DNA from: Anaeramoeba flamelloides
Taxonomy: Eukaryota; Metamonada; Anaeramoebidae
Reading direction: 5' to 3'
Assembly (NCBI GenBank): GCA_027625915.1
Contig: JANTQA010000021.1
Location: 1,116,001 to 1,180,000 of the forward strand
Length of the DNA: 64,000 bases
Part shown: piece after piece, positions 12,747 through 25,697 of the stretch
How the letters are laid out: every line of letters starts with the position of its first letter
Numbering within the stretch: position 1 is the first letter of the stretch
The notes under the pieces: generated by a model
What the model was told of the DNA's origin: nothing
The model's database searches: none
Seen by the model: only the letters and a program-made list of their open reading frames with translations
Program-made: the position numbers and the translations under genes

Positions 12747-12953
12747 ATGACTTTTTTTCTTTCTGAAATTGAATGTCCGATATGGTAATAGCTCTCTTTC
12801 TTCTTTGTTTTTTTATATTTTGGTGAAAGGCATATTTCGAAACCAAGCAACCCAAAAGATAATAAAACCAAAATTCAATCCACAACAAAACCGTTTGTGT
12901 GTTTCTTGTTTCTCTTTTACAACAAACCTCGACACAACCATTTGGAAATCACA

Positions 12954-12990
<37 letters not shown>

Positions 12991-13487
12991 AAAACAGCCT
13001 TGACACTCTCAAAACACCAATAAAAATGTGCAAAAACGGACATTCCTTTTGCCAAGTATGTATTGAAATAGCACTTCACACCTCAAAGCAATGCCCGATT
13101 TGTCGAATTGAAACAACCAAGAATTCCCTTTCACGAAATTTATTCTTGGAGAACTTCATTAAAAAATGGAAAGAAATCCAAAAACACCACAACAACGATG
13201 GCGTTTATCAAGAATTAGAAAATCTTACAAAGACAAATAACACAAAAGAAAAACCAAGAATTGCAATGGTAGACTTTGAGCAATTGGGGAATTTACACCT
13301 TGACATGAAGCAACAGATCGAGCAATTAAATACCGCTGCCACCCAACTGGACAAAGAGCGTGATCTTTGGAAAACGAAAACACAAGAGGAACAAGACAAA
13401 AATGAGAATTTGGAAAATAAGGTTGGCCAGTTAGAAGAAGCTTTACAGATCTTGGAAAACGATTTAAACGCATACAAAAATTTTTAA
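12747..13487 (+). CDS. RING-finger protein with C-terminal coiled coil, 175 residues
   Basis: Two exons: 12747-12784 (ATG to TG of a Cys codon) and 12998-13487 (ends TAA). The donor is GTAATA and the acceptor AACAG. Joining them restores a complete N-terminal RING: ECPICLDTLKTPIKM, then CKNGHSFCQVC, then QCPIC, giving the eight metal ligands with the C-x-x-C and G-H-x-x-C spacing of SIAH/TRAF-like RINGs. Residues 55-110 are a charged linker. Residues about 115-170 (LDMKQQIEQLNTA, KVGQLEEALQIL) form heptad-like coiled coil. The expected role is E3 ubiquitin ligase acting as an oligomer; the substrate is unknown. The 213-base intron contains a poly(A) run of about 33, and it splits the RING inside the codon of its second Cys. 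Confidence 0.85.
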
Positions 13488-14095
13488 TTCTTATGTTTTG
13501 TATTTCAAAATGATCCGAAAAGATCAACTCAAAAATAATTTAGAAATGTTTGTTTATTTTTTTCAAAGATTTTTTTTGAATTTTGCATCTAACCAACCAA
13601 CAAAACTTTTCAATAGTTTTGGTTTTAAAATAAAATTTTTTAAAATTGTTTTGTAATATTAATTTGACATCCAAACCCAATTTATTATTATTCTGTTGAA
13701 TTAGAGAATTGTGGAATTGTACTGCGCTCAAATGGTTTATTGTTTATTGTTTATTCGTTCTATAAGTCCAGATGTCCAAATAACTCTAATGAAAGGCATT
13801 TATGGATTTGGATTTTTATACAATTGTTTACAAGAGAACCAAATTGGTGTTTGTCAAATTTTTCAAATATCATCTGTTTTTTTGAGGACAAATGTAACCT
13901 TTCATTTTCTTTATTTGTTTTTCATTGGGAGTGCTAGAAATTAGTCAACAACTCATGTGTTTCTTATGTTCTGTATTACAAAGTATAGAAAAAAATATGT
14001 TGTTCTTAAGGATATTATTTCTTGATTTATTTTAATATTTCATTTTTTCTTTTTTTTTCATTTATTATTCATCTAAATAAATTTACACTAATCCA
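13488..14095. other. Intergenic DNA after the RING gene
   Basis: Short overlapping frames at 13540-13944 on both strands lack a start context or a recognised domain. Nothing is called here. Confidence 0.35.
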
Positions 14096-14807
14096 AACTT
14101 TTTTTCAAATAAAAGGGTACAGAAAATTTCAAGAATTATTCATAATTGAATCAAAGTTAATTGGAATATCATTCTAAAATATAAAAAACTCTTTAAAACA
14201 TAAAAAAGGGCACTCAACTGGATATTTAAAACTCTTTAGAACCAAATAATAAAAATTAAAATAAAATATTTTTAAAAATTGATTTATGTGTTTTTTTATA
14301 GGAAATGAGAAATCTCAATTTATATATTGTAATGAAAAAATATATTATAAAAATATAAAACGCAAACAAGGTGAATTGGGAAACAGTTCTTTAGATTTTA
14401 TTGTTAACTCTTTACACGTAAAACTTTTGTTCTTTAAATCCTCATATTCAATAGAAAGCCATAATTCATCTGGGTATTTTGTTGGAATTGTTTTTTTCTA
14501 ATTTTTATTTTTTTCTTTGTTTTATACATCAATTCAATAATGGTCTTTCATTAATTCCTAAATCTAGCCCATTTAAAAATCAAACTTAAACTGTTTTCGT
14601 TATAATAGTGAAACATTATTTCCAAATTGACTTTTTCTTTTTTAGTTTTTTCCTTGTCAAACAGTTCAAGACCGATAAATAAAAAACAAAAAATGAAAAA
14701 ATGAACAATTAAAATGAAAACCACCTATAAGTAATTATCTTATTAGCAATCAAATTTGATAGTATTGATGATTTGGGAGGTGTGCCCTTTTCGTTTGATA
14801 AAGAGTT
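14096..14807 (+). mobile_element. MITE-4 copy 1, about 712 bp
   Basis: The left end AACTTTTTTTCAAATAAAAG continues into GGTACA. The right end, read on the other strand, is AACTCTTTATCAAACGAAAA then GGGCACAC, so the termini are about 26-bp imperfect inverted repeats. TA follows the right end; the left flank reads CA. The interior aligns, in the opposite direction, with 57706-59090, for example AAGAATTATTCATAATTGAA and CATCTGGGTATTTTGTTGGA. The 71-codon frame inside (14286-14501) is not matched by an open frame of similar sequence in the second copy. Confidence 0.7.
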
Positions 14808-16891
14808 TAGATTTCATTAGTGATTATTTAATATTATTAATCCGAAAGTAGATGAAAAGGAATTACTCAGGGTTTTAAAAAAACTGTTCAAAGGATTCAG
14901 ATCAGATTCAGACATTTAAAAAAACTCATAAAATACACATATCATGATTTCACGATGTATATTTTTTCAAAAAAAAAAATAAAAAAAATTGAGAACAATT
15001 TCTTTTTGTATTCAAGCATATCCACAGAGGTGTTTAGTGTTAAAATGGATTTGCCTTTGTTTAATAAATGTTATAATTGAAATTTTATATGCAGAGTTAC
15101 CAAAATGATTCCATTTTTTGAATTTTTAGAATCTCAAAAATTAAAATTTGGAATTATAATATTAAAATGATTACAATGGAATCAATTATTATTAAACATT
15201 CTCCACTTGTTAAAGTCCCTTTGAAGTATAATTTTTCAATAAAAAATAAAAATTATTTTATTCTGATTATATGTAATCAAAACAAATTTTTATATTGGTA
15301 TCAAAACTCTATTAAAAAAAAAATCATTTTGATTCCTTTTCAAAGAAAAATTATTTTCTTATCAGGAATAAACTTAAAAACATCAGGATTGATGAAAAGA
15401 TTATGAAAACTAAAATCCCAAATAGAAAAAACTACAATATTTATTTTTTTAAAAAATATGTCACTACGACCCAAAAAACACTAAAAATGGAAAACTGATC
15501 AAATACTTTCCATTAATACAATTCAAAAAACTAAATGAAAAAATAAAAATAAATAAAGTTTCAATTTAACTTTTTCTTGAAAACTTTTTTTGCCAAAATC
15601 ATTGAATTCACGCTTGAAATGATGTATATTTTTAGATACACTCCCTTGTTTTAACTCATTTACTAAAACAAATTCTATATTATGGGAATTTTCTTTTCAC
15701 AAAAGGCACTAATTTGGTCTACAAATGTTTTTTTTATTTTCAAATGGTAAAAATAAAAAAAAGTTAAACTAAAAGGATAAACTCTCTGGAAAACCATTCT
15801 AATTCAATATATTAACTTATTCTTTGATTTCAAGCTTTTCTCAACCCAATTTTTCAAAAAAAAATAAAAAAGTGCACACTAATTTCAAAAAATATTTTCG
15901 ATATTCAAAAGTTGAGAGTGTTTTTAAACTAAAAAAACTAATACCAGTGTTTAATTCAATTAAGTTATAAACTTAATTTTGAAAAATATTAATCAGAAAA
16001 AAATAGTGCTTAATTTTCTAAAGGACATATTAAATTCTTTTTGAAAAAAAAAAAAAAAAATTATTAATTATTAAATTTTGAGAATGATGGATTCCTTGTA
16101 AAAACAATTGTAAAACAGAAATGAGTTGAGACTTTCCATTGGGAAAAAAAAAGAATCATTTGATTCCATGGAATCGAAAAAAAAAATATATTATTTTTTT
16201 TTCAAAAAAAGAATCAAAATGTGAACTCTGTTTATTAGATTAGTTTTCGATAATATAAATGACTCTACAAAATATATTATTCAATTTTTTGTGAATAAAA
16301 AATTCTTATATTTTTTACTAGTTTATCGCAATTAAAAAATTGTCATTTTGGAAATTTGTTTTTTAATTCATTTTCCAAAGATTGAAACAAAAATAATATT
16401 ATTCCATCTCTAAAAATTTATATTTATTAATCTTTGAAAATTTAAAAAATCTGAAAAAATAGTTTCTTTTGCAAGTTATAAATAAATGGTTATTTGTATA
16501 CAAGCCATCAAGAATAATTACTTTTGCTCCCTTTCAATGAGACTAGTTGTATTTCCAATATATAATCCGATATTTGAAAATAATTGGTAAAAATTATCTC
16601 TAAATTAATTATTTACTTTAAAGTGAAAAGAAAATATTTTTAAAAATTTTTAATCATAATAATTTATTTAATGAACTTTATTGTAATATCTGAAATTACA
16701 TATTTGTTTTTGAATCCAATTTTTTTTTTTTTTTTGATTTGGATAAAAAAAAAAAAAGTAGATGGATTAATTATTATAAAAGATAAGAATATCTTAATTT
16801 TTTTAAAGTTGTTGAATAAAAGTATTTTATTCAAAAATAAATAAAAAAAGAAATCAAAGAAAAAAAAAAAAAAATGAGAATGAAATGAAAA
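14808..16891. other. Intergenic DNA between MITE-4 and MOB1
   Basis: AT-rich. The frame at 15167-15406 (MITMESIIIKHSPLVKVPLK onward) has no recognised family, and its Ile/Lys/Asn composition matches chance in this base composition. The 3' flank of MOB1 is dense in A/T runs. Confidence 0.35.
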
Positions 16892-19800
16892 TTAATTTTT
16901 CTTTTTCTTTTTTCTTTTCTTTTTCTTTTCGTTTGATTGTTTTTTTTTTCCTTCGCCACCTTTATTTAATAAAGTTTCGATCAATTCTTTTAATGGTGCT
17001 AATTCTTTTTTATCAACTAATTTAAATTCATTTACAAAATAAATGAAATGCTTAAAACTTGTATTTAAATGTGCTTCTTCACCTAAGGTAACAATTTGTG
17101 AAAAATGGTCATGGTACATATGAGCATAAACTCTAAAAAGTCTTTTAAAAATATTTTTTACAATATTTGCAAAATTTTTTGGGAAGGGATCACCTATACG
17201 AATTAAAAAAAATAAAAGCGAAACAGAATATAAGGATGAAAATAGAAATTATAATTGTTAATCGATGAAAAGAAATATTGGATTAGTATTATAAAAAAAA
17301 AAAAAAAAAATAGACATCAAAAAGGTAAGAATAAGTAATTTAATTAAACATTGAAATGAGAACAACTTGAAACTTGATGAAGAATTGTGTTGAAAAAATC
17401 TTTTTCCCAGAATACTTGAAATAATGAGTTATTACTTGAAACAAATTTTCGTTTATCGGAATTTGGGTTTTCTTGAGTTTTCAGTTTATTTGGAAAATTA
17501 ATAAAGTATCAGATTGTTGGAACAAAAATTGAAACTCAAGAAAAGTATCGTTAGATTTTTTTTTCATTATTATTTTGATCAAAAAATAATCAGATTTTCG
17601 TTAGGTTTTTTTTTTACTTTTTGTAATAAACCGAACATTTATTAAAATTTTCTGTTTATTTCAAAAAGTAAAAAAAACCTAGAACACTTCACAAATAAAA
17701 TAGAAAACCTCAAAAAAACTAGGCACTCTACTAACAAAAACAGAAAACCTCAAAAAAATCTAGAACACTTAACAAATAAAACAGAAAACCTCTAGAAAAC
17801 CTAGGCATTCTACAGCATTTTACGGCACTTTTCGGTATGTTTTCCAGAATTTAAAAGAATCGGGGAAAATGAAAGATTTTACTCTATTCTTTTAAATTCT
17901 GGAAAATAGTTTTAGGTTTTCTCGAGTTTTCTGTTTATTTGGAAAATTAATAAAAATCTATGAAAAGCACCGTTACGGCAATATTTATCACAAGGGATTT
18001 TTTTTCGGCAATTTCGGTTTTATTAGATGAGTACCAGCATTTTCAAAACTATTAGTTATTATCTATCAAAGTAAATATCTCAAAGTTGAATTAAACTAAA
18101 ATTCATTCTTACATCTATTATCTGGAATTTCTTTACACAGTAAAAAACGTTTTTTTACACAACTAGATGCTTTGAAAAAAGGTGGTGCAAATAACAATAA
18201 TAAATATTATAGGACCAAGAATTTGAAGTTCTGGGATGTTGGTTATATTTTTAAATAAACTTTATTATTAAGGGTCATATGTTAATTTAAGTCTTAGTTT
18301 TAGCAAACTTGAAATTTTCAATTTGATTTTTTTTTCATTACCAATAAATCCAAATGAATGTTTGAAAATTTTTGCTTAATGTTTCGTTTTTTGAAATATT
18401 AAACTTAACTTTGAATCTAGTATTTTATGAGTTTAAATGGTAAGAAAACTTTATACAATGAGTTGAATCTTTGAAATATTCTTTCTCAAGATCTGTTTTA
18501 AAAGTAGAGATTATAAGGTTTTGAAAAAATGGAAAATGAATTACAAATTAATTTGAAATCTTTTTGAATTTATCAGTAGCGATTGGCTTTCTTAGAAATA
18601 AGTTATAATCAAGAGTATCACTAAAACAGCAATTAGAAATTAAATAAATAGCAGAAACTGTGTTTAAAAGACATAACCGATGAATTTTGGTAAGAAATAT
18701 TTCTTAAAAATTGATAACATTTCAAACCATTTAAGGATTTAAAAATTTTTTAGTTTCAATTTCTCAAAAAAGACTGTTTCATAACAAGAAGCTGAAATAA
18801 TTAATAGATGTTCACAAGCCAATTAAAAATAAAAATTATCTCATTAATTTAGCTCTTCCTTATTGAATATTTACATACAATTTTAATTCGGGAAATTTAA
18901 TTATCTAAGAAATTGAAATTTAAGAGTAGACCCTAGAGTTGTTTTCAAAAAAGTGTCAACAAAAGATCTTGGAAGTATAGTTCCTAAAAATAGGTTTATT
19001 GAAGTTTGGAATCTCTTTTGTTGAGACTTTTGAAAGCTTTTTTGCCTGGCTTTTTTTTAAAAGAACTCAATTTAAAAAAAAATGAAAAATAAAGATAAAA
19101 AATTGTAAAATCGAATACTTACCCATTCTTGATGGAAAGACTTCATCGTTATCAAGAAATCCTTGAATCCATGTCATCAAACGATCAATATAATCTGGTG
19201 CTGTTACTCTTAGTGGTTTTTTGACTTGTGTTTGTTTATTCAATAATAAAAAAAGTTAAATAGAAAACAAAGGATTTGTTTAGTGGAAATATTCAAAGAT
19301 TTTTTAAAAAGAAAGAATGTTAAAAAATATAAGAATCTTCAAACAATAGTTTTGGTTTTTTGAATTTAGTTGTTTCAGTCTCAATTCCTATAGGCTTAAA
19401 GACGGTTTAATTCTTGAAATTAGTCAAGATTTTTTTTTTTTAAAAACCCTCCAAAACAGATCGATAACCAAAACAAAAAATTTCTGAAGAAAAGAAAGTG
19501 GAAAAATATATACCCGTAACACCATCAGCCCAATGATATTCATACTTTTTACCAGCTGACATGACTGGACAGCTTTCGTTTGTACAGTAATCTGTAATTG
19601 TTCCATAAAGCATGTTTATTTGGTTATAAAAATCAACAGCTAAACATTTGAAATTAAAAAGAGTCCGAAAGACGGAAAAAAGAAAAAAGACAAGAGAAAA
19701 AAAAAAAAACAAAACTTTAAATGAGCAGCAAAAGAACCATTTTTATTTTGTAAATGATTCAAAATTGGAAAAAACAGAAACTGAAAATCTTAAACAAAAA

Positions 19801-19998
19801 AAAATCAAGAATTCAAAATTATTTACTATTAACAGCAAGCCATTCATTGAGATCTTCGCCTTCGGGAAGTGCCACAGCAAGTTGTAAATTACCAGAACCT
19901 AGAGTGGCTTCTGCATATTTTTTTAATTGGTATTGTTTTGTTCCTTCTGGAATCCTTTTTTTTGGTTTAAAAGTAGCGTTTTTTTTAAAAAGATTCAT
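16892..19998 (-). CDS. MOB1: MOB kinase activator (MOB1-type), 233 residues, four exons
   Basis: Exons (minus) are 19827-19998, 19514-19639, 19123-19224 and 16892-17193. The donors are GTAAAT, GTATAT, GTAAGT, and the joined length is 702 bases with a TAA stop. The protein follows eukaryotic MOB1 closely: [91 protein letters not shown] and [19 protein letters not shown]. The zinc site is complete: Cys pair in CTNESC, and His residues in HMYHDH. MOB1 binds and activates NDR/LATS kinases and is docked by MST/Hippo-type kinases, controlling mitotic exit, polarity and growth. The end differs from the usual MOB1: after [13 protein letters not shown] comes a Lys-rich tail of about 20 residues. Intron 3 is 1.9 kb and contains hairpin repeats. 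Confidence 0.96.
17600..17682. repeat. Stem-loop repeat, alpha type, inside MOB1 intron 3
   Basis: GTTAGGTTTTTTTTTTACTT pairs with the returning arm AAAAAGTAAAAAAAACCTAG, with a central AT loop. It is followed by GAACACTTC and further partial arms with ACCTCAAAAAAACTAGGCAC up to 17.82 kb. The same arm type recurs at 27.95-28.3 kb. Confidence 0.65.
17835..17909. repeat. Stem-loop repeat, beta type, inside MOB1 intron 3
   Basis: TATGTTTTCCAGAATTTAAA runs into AGATTTTACTCTATTC and the returning arm AAATTCTGGAAAATAG. It is preceded by the spacer words TACGGCACTTTTCGG. This is one of the best-preserved copies. Confidence 0.75.
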
Positions 19999-22900
19999 TT
20001 TGAGTGAAAACTAGAGAAAAAATGAAATTTGAGATGGTGGAATTGGGAAACAGGAAAGAATTTTTCTTGAAATAGTTGTTCAAAACTCGATAAAATTTTG
20101 ATTGGTGTTATTTTTTATCCTTTTATTTTATATATTTCTTTTAAATCATTTTTTAAATTCACAAAGTGTGTGTTGAAACTCTTTAAAAACAACACAAATT
20201 TGTAGATTCAGAATTTTTATTTTGTAAAGTGTTGTTTGCCATAAAATACTTATTTTTTTAAGCTAATTTTTTTTTTGAAATAGAACAAAACAAAAATACC
20301 AATTTACTCAACACAAAACTTTAATACACATTCCAAAAGGTCAGAATTCGCAAAAACCGTTCAATTTTTGGATTTAAATTATTTACCTTGGCTTTAGTCG
20401 GATATTTGTTGAAAAAAATCTTTTTAAAGTACCAGTAAAAGAAAAAAAATCTTCAAGTAGATTTAATATTAAATTCCAAAACTTTCTAGTGCATAACGGA
20501 ATTGAAAAATATGAGTTAAAGTCCGATTATTATAATTCCAAACTGACTTTTAAATATATATACCAAAAACGAAATATTGTTTTTGAAGAGTTTGATCCTT
20601 TTTTCACATTTTTGAAAAAGTTCAAAATTCAACATATTTCTGAATTATCTAAAAAAACTAATTTTATTTGAAAGAAATCTTAGTATATCCTGAAAAGAAA
20701 TTGTACAAAAATACACTTTAAAAATAAAGCCACTAATTTCTCAAATAACACAGTTTAAAAAATCTACTTAATTTCAAAAAAATTACAATAATTATTTTAA
20801 ACTTGAAAAAAATATAATTTTTTGATTGGAAGAATTGTTCAAATCAATTATTTCGAGTTATAGAATGAAACAGGTATGAGAAAAATAACCAAACTATTAA
20901 ATTAAAAATTCTATCAAAATAATAATTTAAAACCAGTCAAAATTCAACTTAAAAAATAAAGAAATGCATATTAAATTGATTATTTTTGATCAAGAATTAA
21001 TTATAAACGCATTCTTGGTTATTTCAGTGTATTAATAAACTTAAAAAGTTAAAACTATCAAATAATTTTAACATTATTTCTCAAATTTTTAAAATATTTT
21101 CAAATGAATAAAATTAATTCAAATTAATATAGCCTAATAAAAAAAAAATAATAAATATTACCAAATATCTAATTTTAAGACAAACATTTTGTTGTTTATA
21201 CCCTGAATATTTCGAAAATAAGATTGCCTAATCTTTTAAATTTCAAGTAATTTTTGTGAAAAAAAAAATTATTAAAGTTTTCAGAACCTACAAGCTTTCA
21301 ATATTTGATTTATTTTTCTTGTATATTTTTAAAATAAGATTAAATTTTCAAGATTATTTATTCTTATAGCCATCAGAAATTACTAAAAGTGAGATTTCTG
21401 AAGAATAATAAATATTTTGCATATTTTTCTTTTCTTCTTATATCCAAAAATCAAATCAATAAAGGATCAGATCTTTTGACTGAAAATAAAAATGATAAAA
21501 TTAACTTCATTTAAAAATGATAAGTACTCTCTCTAAAGTTAATAAATGAAGTTAATTATCGGGTTTAATTGTATCATTATGTAAATAAGTACTTTATTAT
21601 CTTTTGGAAAAATATTAATACGGGTTGCTAGTATCGTAACAATTTAATAAATATTCAACAATTTTTTTACCACCCCCTGGATTTGAACAACACTTAAAAA
21701 TCTGAATATATACAAATAAACTTATTTTGATTTTATTCGCAGGAAGGGTTGATGTTTTGAAAAAGTTTTAACCTTTTTTTTTTTTTTTTTTTAGAAAAGA
21801 ACAATATCCAGAATAAATCCTAAATTATTTCAAAAATTGATTATTTACTTGGAAGAGGAAGGGAATATTATTGCATTTAAAAGAAAATTACCCAAATATA
21901 CTTCAAAATTAAAACCATAATTTTTGTAATAACCTGATATACAAAATATATTTATTTCAATTAATTTATATTTATATTTTAAACTCAAAAAAATATATTT
22001 CTTTTTATTCAAAGAACAGTTTTTCAAACATTTTTTTCGGTTTATTTAATAAAAACATTTACCAGAACAAAAAAAAACAACCAATTCAATTAAAAATACT
22101 ACCAATGGACTTTTTTTAAAATATAGTGTATTCAAATTATAATATAAAGAAATAATTGTTACTTTGATAATTTCATATCAAAAAATAATATTCAGTCAGA
22201 ATTGTTTGGTAATAGCCCAAAAGATTAAAAACAACCATATGTTTTATTATTATATCTCAATTTTTTAAACTTTTCAAACAGATAAAATTATTTCAGATAT
22301 TAATTCTAATAATCAAATAAAATTAATTAATTTTCATCAATTAACTTGGTTAAATAAGAATCGTTCCTTTTTTGTACTCTTAATATTTGAAAAAGAATAT
22401 TACCTACGCTTGAAAATATCTCAAAAATTTTATAAAAATTTGAAAATAAAATAGATGATCAATTTTTCCATATCTTCAAAATAGGTGGAGATTAATAATT
22501 GACTTGTAAAAATATTTTAAAAAATCTGACCTGTGATAGATTTTAATTTATCAATAGAGTATGGGTTTTTAACAGCGGGGTAATACCAAAAAAATGAATA
22601 TAAGGAACTAAGATATTGCAAATTATAATTGGAAAAAATTCCCAATTTATGATTTTATTCCACGCTTGGATGATTTAATATTTGGAATATTTATCTTGAA
22701 TTTTTAAGTAATGTTAATAGTAAAATAATCAGATCAACATTTTAATCAACCTTTCTAAAAGAAAAAAAAAATTATATCCTTTTATTAAATTAAATCATAA
22801 ACGTCCCCAAATTCTAAAAGGTGAGCTAATAATTAAAGTTTCTTTTTGTTAGTGAAAATTTGCAAAGTTTCCAAGTTTTATAAAATCTTTTTTTGGAAAG

Positions 22901-23349
22901 TTGTATGAAATTTTAGTCCCATTTATTATACAATAAATAGTAAGATTAAATTTCAAATTCTTATTGGTATATAAAAACTTTCAAATGTTATTGATAAGAG
23001 AGATTTCCATGAAAATAAAAATGTTATGAAATTTTTTTCTAATGGTTTTATAAAAACCTGTGCAAAAAGTATTCAAGCTTTTGACTGGAAATCTAATTGG
23101 TATAAAAAGTTCACTTTTTAAAATGAAAGACCTTTTCTCTAAATTTGATTAAAGGGATTTGTATATCAAGTCTAATTGTTTATTTGTACAAAATGGTGGG
23201 TTGTTATCTTTATGAAAATAATAATAATAATAATAGGCAAGATTAATAAGTTCTTTAAATTAACTAATATCTTCAATTTATCACTAAAAAAATATTTGAA
23301 AGAAATCTATAATATTTTTCTCTTATTAGCTAATAAATCTTGTTCAATA
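19999..23349. other. Gene-poor AT-rich DNA upstream of MOB1
   Basis: This contains the presumed MOB1 promoter side, but no motif can be defended. The frame at 20489-20671 begins with GTG just after a good acceptor (TTTCTAG) and reads EKYELKSDYYNSKL. It could be a stray exon, but no donor-side partner was found. The stretch 20.7-23.3 kb is otherwise featureless. Confidence 0.35.
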
Positions 23350-23546
23350 TAGTCAGTTCCACTTTTAAGGCACAAACTTTCAACGAAATTTAATGAACAA
23401 AAAAATCTCAAATTAAGGCACAAAATTTGTAATTGTTTTTTTTAAACTTTATTTTACTAGAATCTGAATTTTGTGCCTTAATTTGATATTTTTTATTGCG
23501 CCTTAAATTTCGTTGAAAGTTTGTACCTTAAAAGTGGAACTGACTG
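23350..23546. mobile_element. MITE-1 copy 1, 197 bp, TA-flanked palindromic element
   Basis: The left end AGTCAGTTCCACTTTTAAGG and on through CACAAACTTTCAACG is mirrored at the right end (CGTTGAAAGTTTGTACC, then GTGGAACTGACTG). TA flanks both ends (23348-23349 and 23547-23548). The arms are about 80 bp, so the whole element can fold into one hairpin. The CAGTCAGT terminus with TA duplication is typical of pogo/Tc1-mariner non-autonomous elements. A second copy of exactly the same length lies at 58448-58644. Confidence 0.9.
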
Positions 23547-23867
23547 TATTTAAATTAATAGTTTTATTTTAGATAATTGGTGATTAATTCATTCATCTGA
23601 TTTTTCAGCCTTTTAGACAACTAAATACGAGTTTGGATAATTTTTTTTTAATGATTGAAAATATATTAATTCAAAAATTATAATAACAAAATCTTTAAAT
23701 TACTTTCCCAAATCAGAAAATTGAAAAAAGCACCAAATAAATCATTAAATTCCTATAATTATAATGAGAAAATAATTACCTATAACTGATTTGTGGAATT
23801 AAAAAAAATATTTTAACTTAATTTTAAACATTTTTTTGAAAGGTGAATTAAAATATTGATCCATTTA

Positions 23868-23890
23868 TATATATATATATATATATATAA
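23868..23890. repeat. (AT)n microsatellite
   Basis: About eleven AT dinucleotides lie at the border of the repeat block that follows. Confidence 0.8.
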
Positions 23891-23899
23891 AAACTATTT

Positions 23900-24230
23900 T
23901 TCAGTCAAAAGAGGACCAGTTGTAATGGGTTCAATACATGTGTTTAAAGGGTTTACATAGATATTAGAAGAAAAAATTTATTTTGGAAATTTTCAAAATT
24001 GAAATCATTTTTTCACATTTTTGTTTTTTTTTTTTCGTTTTTTTTTTTAAAACACAATTCAGTTGTAAATTTTTTTTTTTTTTATGGCAAGATCAATAGT
24101 CACTTGGTAAAAATGTGTTATTCTAAAGTGATTGAAACCAGGTAAAGATTGTTGAGAAATCATATTGATTTCTTGTGTAATTCTGTTCGATCTTTGATCT
24201 TGATATTTGTTTAATAAATGTGAAAATTTT
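23900..24230 (+). repeat. Copy of the 33.6-33.93 kb segment (opposite orientation)
   Basis: Shared blocks include AGTTGTAATGGG, TTTAAAGGGTTT, ATATTAGAAGA, TTTTCAAAATTGAAATCATT, GCAAGATC, AATAGT and GTGTTATTCTAA, in the same order as on the minus strand of 33.6-33.93 kb. The homology begins at the 3' end of the possible small gene there. It looks like a duplicated 3' flank or an element that overlaps it. No clean termini were found. Confidence 0.6.
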
Positions 24231-25293
24231 TCACTTCATTTTCATTTCCTTTTTCAAATAGTGACCACAAATACCAACACACTTCGTGATGGGGCTTAAT
24301 TTCTAAAAGGAAAGTATGAAAAATGAAGTTGAAAATGTTTCATATTTATTATTCAAATATCAGTAGAAGTACAAAACGAACATCGTTGTTTTTCACAATG
24401 TGGCCATAAGAATTTGAGTTTTTCAATTTTTAAGAAAATTTATTGATTAATTAGTTTTCTTTCAGACACACATCAACAATTATTTGAGTTATTTATTCTG
24501 TTTATTTCTTATTTGATCTCCAAAGGTCAATTATATAAAATAATTTATATTTGGAAAAAATGTTGGGTCTTTGACTGAAACAGAGTTTATTTCATATGTT
24601 TTTTAAGAAACCTTTTGAATCGAAAAACAATTAAAAAATGAAAATGAGACATCTGTTGAAAAATTCATTTTTTCTTTTTATTTTAGGAATCTTTGAAATG
24701 GAAATTAAAAATAAAATACAAGTTTTTATCATTGCTGGTGATTGATAATTCTCCCAAATATTTATCAAAAGAGATCTAAGAAGGAAAAAATGTTATATTT
24801 TTCCGAAATCGATCCTCTATGATCATCATATCTAAAAATAAAAAATTGGGTTGGGAAAAACAACTTTTTGAGAAAATTCAATGCCTACTGAACTGATCAT
24901 TCTTAATAATTGTATTACCGTTTATTTATTTACTAAATGTGTACTGGGCATAATTTATTGTATTGAAAGGTCAAAATCAAGAAAAAACTTAAAAAATTTG
25001 GAATTATTGTTTGTTATTTTCTGATGATGGTTAAAAAATCCTAAAAGACTTACAAAATATTTGGCATTGAAGAGAATTCACCAAATTCCACATTTTCTAA
25101 AAAAGAAAGAATATTTCTAATTCAACCAAACAAAAAATGTTTTTTTTTATATAAAAAATCTTAACTAATTTTATATAAAATTTAATTTTCATGAGATCTT
25201 TGAATTTACGATTTGTTGCAAAATAAATTGAACAATATTTCCATTCAACTTTCAGATAAAAAATTTTTTAAATCAGGTAACATTTCAAATTTA
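24231..25293. other. AT-rich DNA with dispersed repeat arms
   Basis: Around 24310-24380 a sequence related to the arms of the 4414-4903 element occurs (TATTTATTATTCAAATATCA). No genes were recognised. Confidence 0.35.
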
Positions 25294-25697
25294 CCATTGT
25301 GGAAAAAAAGTGAAACACAGTTTTTAATTGGGAACATTACTGAAAATTCAAAGTAAGATCAATGAAAAAAAGAATAAATAAATAAATAAAGACAAAATGA
25401 AATATTCACCACAATAACAATTGTTTTAATACTATTTTTTAGTATGGGGCTTTTCTTTGATTGATCAATTATTGAAAATTTGTTCAAAAAATTGACTGTT
25501 TTAAAGATCTCCAAAACCACACCTACAATTTCGATTAACCAATAGATTTAAATTGTATTTGTTGGGTTGATTGAAAATAATATAATGGGTTATTATTTGA
25601 AGTTAATTGGTTTCTTCTTTTTATTGATTTTACTTTGCATTTTCAGTAATGTTAATGTTCCCAATTAAAAACCTATTTCACTTTTTTTCCACAACCG
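25294..25697. mobile_element. MITE-6, about 404 bp, TA-flanked inverted-repeat element
   Basis: Both ends carry TTGTGGAAAAAAAGTGAAA as inverted repeats, and the match continues for about 75 bp (TTTTTAATTGGGAACATTA, ACTGAAAAT, CAAAGTAA). TA precedes the left end and follows the right end. The TTGTGGAAAAAAAGT terminus is what Tc1/mariner relatives show. The centre is non-coding. Confidence 0.8.

Noticed and set aside
12769-13079. Other frames overlapping the RING gene (plus and minus)
   Set aside because: They translate the poly(A) intron as poly-Lys or poly-Phe. The spliced RING frame explains the region.
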